Below are positions 57,785 to 64,000 of a DNA stretch of 64,000 nucleotides, piece by piece. Both the position numbers and the translations under genes were made by a program. Location: the NCBI GenBank assembly GCA_012934845.2, contig WNNJ02001684.1, positions 178,332 to 242,331 of the forward strand. The letters run 5' to 3'. The stretch is from Pomphorhynchus laevis (lineage: Eukaryota > Acanthocephala > Palaeacanthocephala > Echinorhynchida > Pomphorhynchidae). Within the stretch, counting starts at the first letter, position 1. Each line of letters begins with the position of its first letter. The notes under the pieces are model-generated. The model was not told the origin of the DNA. It made no database searches and saw only the letters and a list, made by a program, of their open reading frames with translations.

Positions 57785-60622
57785 TCAAGCGGATAAATTG
57801 TTAAAATGGGATCGGATTTGTCGTTTGAAGCACTGCAGGGAAGTTGATTGGCGTATATGAATGGGCAGATGATTCCACGATAGAGGAGCAGCCACCAGGA
57901 AGGAGCGGAGTCCAAAGGAGGTAGAGTAGTTTGGGACATGTAAAAGAAGGGAATTACAGGAACGCAAGGAACAGTAAACAGGACGAGAATTATCAAGAAA
58001 AGGAAGGTTGAGAAATGAAGGGGTATGAAAAGTTACAAGGCGGAAAGCAACGATAAGAAAACGAATTTGAACACGACAATAAATTGTAGGCAAATCGAGA
58101 GAAGCAAGATGGTAGGATGTATGATCAAAACGACGAAGACGGAGGAGAATTCGGACAGCTGCGTTGACGATGCGTTGTAGGGGAAGAAGAGTGGATTTAG
58201 GTGAGTTGGAAAATAGACTAAGACAATAATCGAGTCTAGAAAAAAGGAGAGATGATATGAGAGTCATACAAGAAGGGAAATCGATCAATCTACGAACTTG
58301 ACGGAGGTTGCGGAGTATCAAGGTAGATGAGCGTACTTTATCTCTAACGAAAGGTTTAAGTGAAAGTTGGTTGTCAAAATGGAAGCCTAGGAAAACGAGA
58401 TTATCAACGATAGGAAGAATTGTAGAATTTAATGATACGGAGGGAGGTTCGAAGCCGAGGCGTCGAGGTAGGATCCACATAATTTTGGATTTATCAGGAT
58501 TCAGAGAAAGGCGAAGGGAAGAAAGATGATTGGAAATTGAGACAAGACAGTCCGAAGCGGAAACACTAAGATCGTGAATACGATAAACAGGTGCATGAGC
58601 ATAGATGAGAATGTCATCAGCATATTGCATAACATGGATGTTAAATTTATGAGAAATCGAAGACAAATCACCAAGAAGAAGAGAGAAAAGTATAGGGCCT
58701 AATACGGAGCCTTGTGGAACACCGGACGGAATGGACGAAGGATGAGAGAGAAGAGTTAGAATATACGCGAAATGTACGGTTTGATAGATATGAAGAAAAC
58801 CATGATACAGTGGGTAAAGAGAAGCCATAATCATGACGAAGGCGATGGAGAAGAATCGAGTGATCGACGATGTCAAAAGCAGACGATAGATCAAGAGAAA
58901 CTATGACACTACATAATTTATGATCGCGCGATATGAGTAAGTCGTTATAAACTTTAAGACAGGCAATTTCGGTAGAGTAATTAGAGCGAAAAGCGGCTTG
59001 GAAGGGAGGAAATAAGTTAGAGGAATAGAGATATGTATTAACTTGCTTAAGAACGAGACGCTCAAGGAGTTTAGAGAGGGTTGGGAGAAGTGAAATAGGA
59101 CGGTACGAAGATGGTAGTGAGGAGTCGAAAGATTGCTTTTTGATGAGATGACGAACAGTGGCGCATTTCCAGATGGAAGGAAATGTACAGCTACGGATGG
59201 ACGAGTTGAACAATGTGGTTAGGAAGGGTAAGATAAAGGTGCAGATATTTTTAAGCAAGTGAGTGGGAATTGGGTCAGAAGGAGAGGTTTTATTAGGTAA
59301 TGACAGCAGAACCGAAGAAACTTCATCAGACGAAACGGGAAGAAGGTGGAATAGTTCTGGGAGGGAAGTATTTAAAGAGAAGAGTGGGTACAAGGGGCTA
59401 TGGGTAGTAGGGAAAGTAAATTAGATAGTTTAGTTTGTAGATAAGAAGAAAATTCATCAGGATTTATATTACAAGGGGTAGATGATCGTGAAAGAATTGA
59501 GTTTAAGATTTTCCAATGAGATTTAGAGTTGGAAGATGACTCGAGTTGATTTCGCCAAAAGAGAGTACGTTTAGTACTATAAGAATGAGATGTGAACGGC
59601 GTTGAGAAAAGTAGGAATCACGAAGATTTGGAGGGAGTGAGTCGGGTGAACGTTTAAGAAAGCGTTTATACATACGAAAAGAGTGACGGAGTCGACGCTT
59701 AGAAAGACTACAGTCAGAATCGAATCAGGGAGCATGGCACAAGCGCTGGAAACGTCGAAGTCGACTAGGCAGAAGGTTATTGAGGATCGTCGTAAGTTCA
59801 GAATCAAACAGAATGCAGAGATCATCGGGAGATGATCTTCCAGGTTCGACTCGGTGTGCATAATGGTAAAAGCGGAGAAGGAGGATGGGGACGAGTAAGA
59901 TTAAGAGTGACAAGGAAATGATCGGACAAACCAGGATCAGTAATTGACAAGGAGGTATAGTCATTGAAGCAGTTAGGAACAGCAATGATGTCGAGAGCAC
60001 CGCCGAGAATATAAGTTGGGCTTGTTGAAAGTAATTTATAGTTAAAATCAGAAAAAAGATTAGTTAAAGTCATAGAGTCAGAGTCAGCCGGGTGATCAAG
60101 ACGAATGTTAAAGTCACCGAGAACAAAAGAAGGAGTATAAGACAATGAACAGTAAGACATTAGATCTGCAAGGTCGTTAAAGAAGATACGTGATTGGGCA
60201 ACTGAACCTGGACGGTATACAATCACAAGTTCCAGAGGGAAAGGAGTTGATAATCTGCATATGAGTAATTCGAACGAAGTGTAACGGATGTTAACGTTGA
60301 TTTTACGTAAAGACATTAGGTGACGAGCAATGGCAACAATACCGCCATGGTTAGAAGCAGTAGATATATGAGATGCAATTTGACCAGCTGATTCAACTGG
60401 AAAACAACCAGAGCGACATAGACGACGAATAGCAAGATCGTCGGAGTCACAATGCCAGGATTCGGTAATGCAGAGAATATCGATAGATAATTGATCGAAG
60501 ATATCAAGGAGCATATCAGCTTTATGAAGAATGGAGCGAGTGTTGAATATACTAAGACGAAAAGTATGCTTAGGAGCGATATCGACTAGCGAAGAAGACA
60601 AGGGGGAGAGATGGGACGCCAT
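57785..60622 (-). pseudogene. LINE-C ORF2 (endonuclease and reverse transcriptase)
   Basis: Starts MASHLSPLSSSLVDIAPKHT at 60622. Domain order is AP endonuclease (to about 59830), linker (HAPWFDI-like sequence decayed, about 59760-59560), RT fingers and palm with YADD at about 58620, then thumb to the stop at 57785. The catalytic motifs (E in CITESWH, GDFN, SDH; AFD, YADD) are visible. At least three frame changes (near 59830, 59560-59400 and 58700-58890) break it. A close relative of its 3' end is at 43855-44458. Confidence 0.88.
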
Positions 60623-61859
60623 GGAATTTTTGGCCTTGTGTGAAGAACGTGAAAATTTCCGTTGATTTTACGTATAGATAAGGATGACTCGCCGTTTGTT
60701 TCACGTCGATGTTTTTCAATGCGAGCTAAATTGAGCTGGGCAATATCAGAAGGGGAGCGGTCAGGAAAGATACGGCAAGTAGAGGAAGTGGTAAGAAGTT
60801 TAAAACGTTGGGAGAGTACCGAAGAGGCATGTGAACTATGTCGGAAAACGATTTTTAAGAGTGGACTGAGATGATTGGATTTAGTGGATTTGTTTAAACG
60901 AATAAAGGATACAGGAGCGATATTATTGAAGAGTGATGGGTTATCTTCAGGTAGAATGGTTGCTAGGATAGACCTGAAAGCAGATACATCATCATCGATG
61001 CGAGATTGTGGAGAAGCAGATTCGGAAAGCTTTAAGTTTGATATGATTATACAGCGATCGCGCGAAGGAAAACGATTTCGTGGAAGTGGTGGACGGACAG
61101 AGCTGGTAGGAGTCGAGGTAGATGAGCAGATAGAAGTGGAAATGACAGGGGTGCTTGATAAAGAATTAATATTGGTTGGAGCAAGTGTGACAGGAGCGGG
61201 GTGTTGAATCGGTTGATCAGAGATGTGACTGGATATGATTTTAAATGAAGGATGTAAATTATTTGGAAGTGTTACGTGGGAGGTAGAGTAAGGAGAATTA
61301 AAATAGGTTAGGGCATGAGTGACAGGATTGGAGTGTTGAATCAGTTGATCGGAAATGTTACTGGAAATGATTTTGATGGAAGGGTGTAAATTATTGAGAG
61401 GTGATACAGGAGAGGTCGAGTAAGGAGTACGTGAGGAGAATAAAGAAGTTTGAGATTTATTTAGATTGGGGAAGGAATAGGAAAGAAGAGGTACGAGATG
61501 AAAAGCTTTACCGTTAGCATTGTTAGAATGAGAAAGATTAATGGAAGTTTGGTACGTAGTTGAACGAGGAGTGTGTGAGAGAGTAGGTTCAATAATGGGA
61601 TTATATGATGCGAAATCAGGTGTTGATGCGAGGGAAACATCTAAAACAGCATTGGTCTGAGTGATCGTGTGTGATACAGGAGTAGATGAGCAGGATAACT
61701 GTAGTAGTCTTACTGATGTACAAAAACCGCAAGTGAAATGTTTACGTTTATACACCGAGTGGTCGGATATTTTAACACGAACAAGTGTCCATACATCACA
61801 ATCTTTGGAATCGCATCCAACTTCAAAGCTGGTATAACCATCATTGCATTCCGATGTGG
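60586..61859 (-). CDS. LINE-C ORF1 (PHD-like finger plus nucleic-acid-binding domain)
   Basis: This is the part of the open frame that belongs to LINE-C; the residues above 61859 belong to LINE-F. It has a Cys/His finger resembling PHD fingers, a long Ser/Thr/Pro linker, and a C-terminal domain. That domain has the R-x-RC-I/V-I-I/V-S/T-N and HRRETNGESSLSIRKINGNF blocks seen in CR1/L2-type ORF1 proteins, which coat the element RNA. The linker carries an imperfect internal repeat (LHPSIKIISSNISDQLIQHS and LHPSFKIISSHISDQPIQHP). No clear own start codon is visible. Confidence 0.75.
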
Positions 61860-61868
61860 AAGATTCTT

Positions 61869-62130
61869 GATCAGGAACAGGGATCTGAGATCGCGCTTTT
61901 TGACCTAATCTCATATGTGCACACTTTTTAATATTCAATACAATTCCAGTGTTTAAGGATTATCGATAAACAATGTTTAAAATATTTTGAAAGTCATTTC
62001 GATCCTTGTTGGCTTTAATCAATTTCCATACCTTTACATCATCGGCAAAAGCTAAAACACTACAATCCTCAATTAAAGCTAGTATATGTTTGATCGAATG
62101 TAGACAGAAGCAGTTCGGCATAATGAGAAT
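61869..62130 (-). mobile_element. LINE-F, palm fragment upstream of the LINE-C insertion
   Basis: The minus strand reads CSVLAFADDVKVWKLIKANK (RT motif C as FADD), then TGIVLNIKKCAHMRLGQKAR and QIPVPDQ. Reading on across the insertion gives QE-YFIGNEFVVSTQ. So these two pieces are one RT gene split by LINE-C. Further upstream LINE-F sequence is not seen beyond about 62130. Confidence 0.82.
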
Positions 62131-62394
62131 GCCATTAAATACGAAATAATATAATGATAATTAAGAATTTATTAAAGTAAAACAGCAATCATTAAAATTA
62201 TAAAAATAAAAATTGCTAAATATCTATGCTGATTATATTTATATACCGGGAAACTAACAATTTTAACTTTATTGAGTATAAAAATTCTGTCATCTTCAGA
62301 AAAATTATTACATTAATAAATACATTTATTATTACATATTAAATACATATTATTACATTAATAAATGCCCATTTAAAGAAAAAAATCGTGTCGA
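62131..62394. other. AT-rich spacer
   Basis: Nothing recognised. Confidence 0.5.
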
Positions 62395-63745
62395 CAGTAC
62401 AAGCTCTTCGCAAAATCACTCCTGTTTCCAGTTTTTGCACTTTTGAATTGTTCACTTGTCGTTCTTCTAGCATGATCACTCTAGATCTCGCCATTGTATA
62501 CCGTCCTGGTTCATCTGCTCCTACATCCATATTTTTTACTGAACTCGATTACCTCCTGTCCCACTGTTCTTTGTCAACCATCTCTTCACTAGTTCTTGCG
62601 ACTTTAGCATCCACATCGACCGATTATCTTCCACCGATTCCATCCGGTTCATCAACATTCTATCCAACTACAAATACAAAATCATGTCCACTACCCCATA
62701 TGTACCCTTGGCGAGGCACTCGACATCATCGCTGTCCCCGATCGTTTTGCTGCCTACACCTCACTGTCCATCTCCGATCCTGCTCTATCCGATCACTTTC
62801 TCGTCACCCTGACCTCAATTACAACCACACCCCACCTTACACACCTACCATTTTACGTCGCCCTAGGAGAAATGTTGACCGCCTTCTCCGATCTACTTTA
62901 CTCAAATCGTCTTTGTCCTATCCCACAATAACATCTTCCTCTCCTCACGATATCGCCATTCTTTTCAACTACGAACTCACATCCACGCTCGATCTTCTCT
63001 TGCCTTTCAAGCATCACCCTCACCGTTGCTTGCACCGTGCCCCATTGTTCGACATCCATTCCCTACTCTCAAAGCGTCGACGTCGTCATTCATGCTTTTT
63101 GAGTCTATCACCGCTCTTTCAGACGTGATATCCGCTTACTCACTTTGTATATCCGTGATTCCTATCTTGCTCTTCGCCAGTCTCATCTCAACTGCTATGT
63201 ACCAAATGCAAATCCTTCTATCAGCATAAAATCATCACTTCATTCAACTCTAAGTCTCTATGGCATAATTTTAACTCAATCATTGATCGCTCCTCATCGT
63301 CTTGCAAAATCAATCCCCAAGATTATTTGTCATTTCTCCAAACCAACGTATCCACATTTCTCTCTCACACCCGTCTCCATTCTATCCCACTCTTCATCGC
63401 ATTGCCTCATCCTACCGGAACTCTTTCATCTTCTCCCTATCTCACCTGCTGAAGTATCATCTGTCCTAATGTCCTTGTCTAGCAAAACCTCACCAGCCAA
63501 ACCCGTTCATACCATCATAATTAAATCCATATGCTCATCGATATCCCTTTTTCATCACCTTGTTTTACTCGTCCATTCACAGTTGTATATTCCCTTCACC
63601 GTAAAAATCCGTCATCGTTCGTCCCTTTCTTAAGAAACAATCGCTCGACCCCTCCCTTCAATCTAGGTATCGCCCCATTTTACTCATCCCTACCCTTTCC
63701 AAGCTCTATAAACGCCTCATCTTAATACAGATCAACGTTTATCTA
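62395..63745 (+). mobile_element. LINE-B copy, endonuclease to RT fingers
   Basis: Plus-strand frames show the middle of the endonuclease (CTFELFTCRSSSMITLDLAI, VYRPGSSAPTSIFFTELDYL), the linker (LRRPRRNVDRLLRSTLLKSS, LFNYELTSTLDLLLPFKHHP), then HLLPISPAEVSSVLMSLSSK and the RT fingers up to QINVYL. It shows that LINE-B relatives normally carry an endonuclease. It is truncated at the 5' end, decayed by frameshifts, and ends at an inversion junction near 63746-63767. Confidence 0.88.
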
Positions 63746-63767
63746 TTGCGAAAAATCGCTATATATA

Positions 63768-64000
63768 TACCAGTCAAACCATGCTACAGAGGAGGAAGAA
63801 TATCCGTAATAACGAAGGCGAGAAAGGAGGATAGGTCGAAGATGTTTAAAGCAGAGGAGAGCTCGAAGGAGATGAGAACACTCTATAGAGCCTTGTCACG
63901 AAAGATGAGTAGGTCGTTGTAAACTTGCATGCAGGCGATTTTGTTGTAGTGATTAGAGCGGAAAGCAGATTGGAACGGAAGATACATATTGGATGAAGAT
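63768..64000 (-). mobile_element. LINE-B RT segment in inverted orientation, runs off the window
   Basis: Reading down from 64000: SSSNMYLPFQSAFRSN, then VYNDLL, RDKAL and the region up to the W-F motif after palm motif A. In LINE-B order, this is the stretch that should follow the QINVYL block where the plus-strand copy stops. It is the next part of the element, flipped. Confidence 0.85.

Larger units (their letters stand above)
57687..61868 (-). mobile_element. LINE-C, nearly full-length, nested in LINE-F
   Basis: Insert 57696-61859 with candidate 9-bp target duplications AATATTCTT (57687-57695) and AAGATTCTT (61860-61868). Minus-strand order: PHD-like Cys/His finger (VGCDSKDCDVW, HFTCGFC, about 61830-61715), a Ser/Thr-rich region, and the ORF1 domain (RDRCIIISNLKLSESA, IDDDVSAFRSILATIL). 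ORF1 is open to 60586. ORF2 starts at 60622 and overlaps it by 37 bp in another frame. ORF2 has the endonuclease (FRLSIFNTRSILHKADMLLD, CITESWH, VLGDFNIRLDH, GLSDHFLVTL), linker, and RT (DLSSAFDIVDHSILLHRLRH, SGVPQGSVLGPILFSLLLGD, MQYADDILIYAHAPVYRIHD), open 59393-58668 and 58894-57785. The thumb follows, then a 3' UTR hairpin (57739-57755) and a TTA-type tail. A few frameshifts split ORF2. The 5' end lies within or just before the finger. Confidence 0.93.

Noticed and set aside
60662-61207. Plus-strand frames of 70 and 110 codons
   Set aside because: They are antisense to LINE-C ORF1, whose minus-strand reading has recognisable domains.
60586-61938. One 450-codon protein beginning NIKKCAHMRLGQ
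   Set aside because: The first 20 or so residues are LINE-F RT and the rest is LINE-C ORF1. The fusion is an accident of insertion in frame.

Overview
The window comes from an AT-rich animal genome, most likely an invertebrate. The evidence is one intact-looking gene with canonical GT-AG introns and a dense load of non-LTR retrotransposons of the CR1/L2 type. The species cannot be named from the sequence.

The left half (4.1-29.9 kb, minus strand) is a single gene for an NPC1 (Niemann-Pick C1) sterol transporter. I assembled 12 coding exons by matching splice sites, codon phase and similarity to NPC1. They total 3,858 bases, which is 1,285 codons plus a stop (human NPC1 has 1,278 residues), and every exon junction keeps the frame. 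Exon 1 carries a signal peptide, exons 2-4 the N-terminal sterol-binding domain, and exon 7 the middle luminal domain and sterol-sensing domain. Exon 7 also starts the C-terminal luminal domain, exons 8-11 finish that domain and the last membrane block, and exon 12 is a short cytosolic tail. The introns are AT-rich. They hold the most striking object in the window, a roughly 6.3-kb array of about 420 copies of a 15-bp unit (22.5-28.8 kb) inside intron 1. They also hold a decayed mobile-element remnant (intron 2), a 41-bp copy of exon 7 (intron 8) and long perfect hairpins (introns 1 and 9).

The right half (30-64 kb) has no confident host gene. It is a layered graveyard of mobile elements: at least six LINE lineages, called A to F here. 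LINE-B is nested in LINE-A, and LINE-C is nested in LINE-F with the LINE-F reading frame visible on both sides. LINE-D abuts LINE-A. There are several 5'-truncated LINE-B and LINE-C copies on both strands. Other items are a tRNA-derived SINE with a perfect 16-bp target-site duplication, a hAT-type DNA transposon derivative with long inverted repeats, a MULE/FLYWCH transposase fragment, a small retropepsin fossil, and one orphan exon of an unknown membrane protein at 34.2 kb.

Four themes recur. Near-perfect hairpins of unrelated sequence occur across the window. The LINE 3' ends share a hairpin that shows a compensating base change between two subfamilies. Some truncated LINE copies show short reiterations or inversions at their 5' junctions. 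Short tandem duplications are frequent. I found no operon-like or defence-like new system. The intronic giant minisatellite and the LINE end structures are the best candidates for something worth describing.
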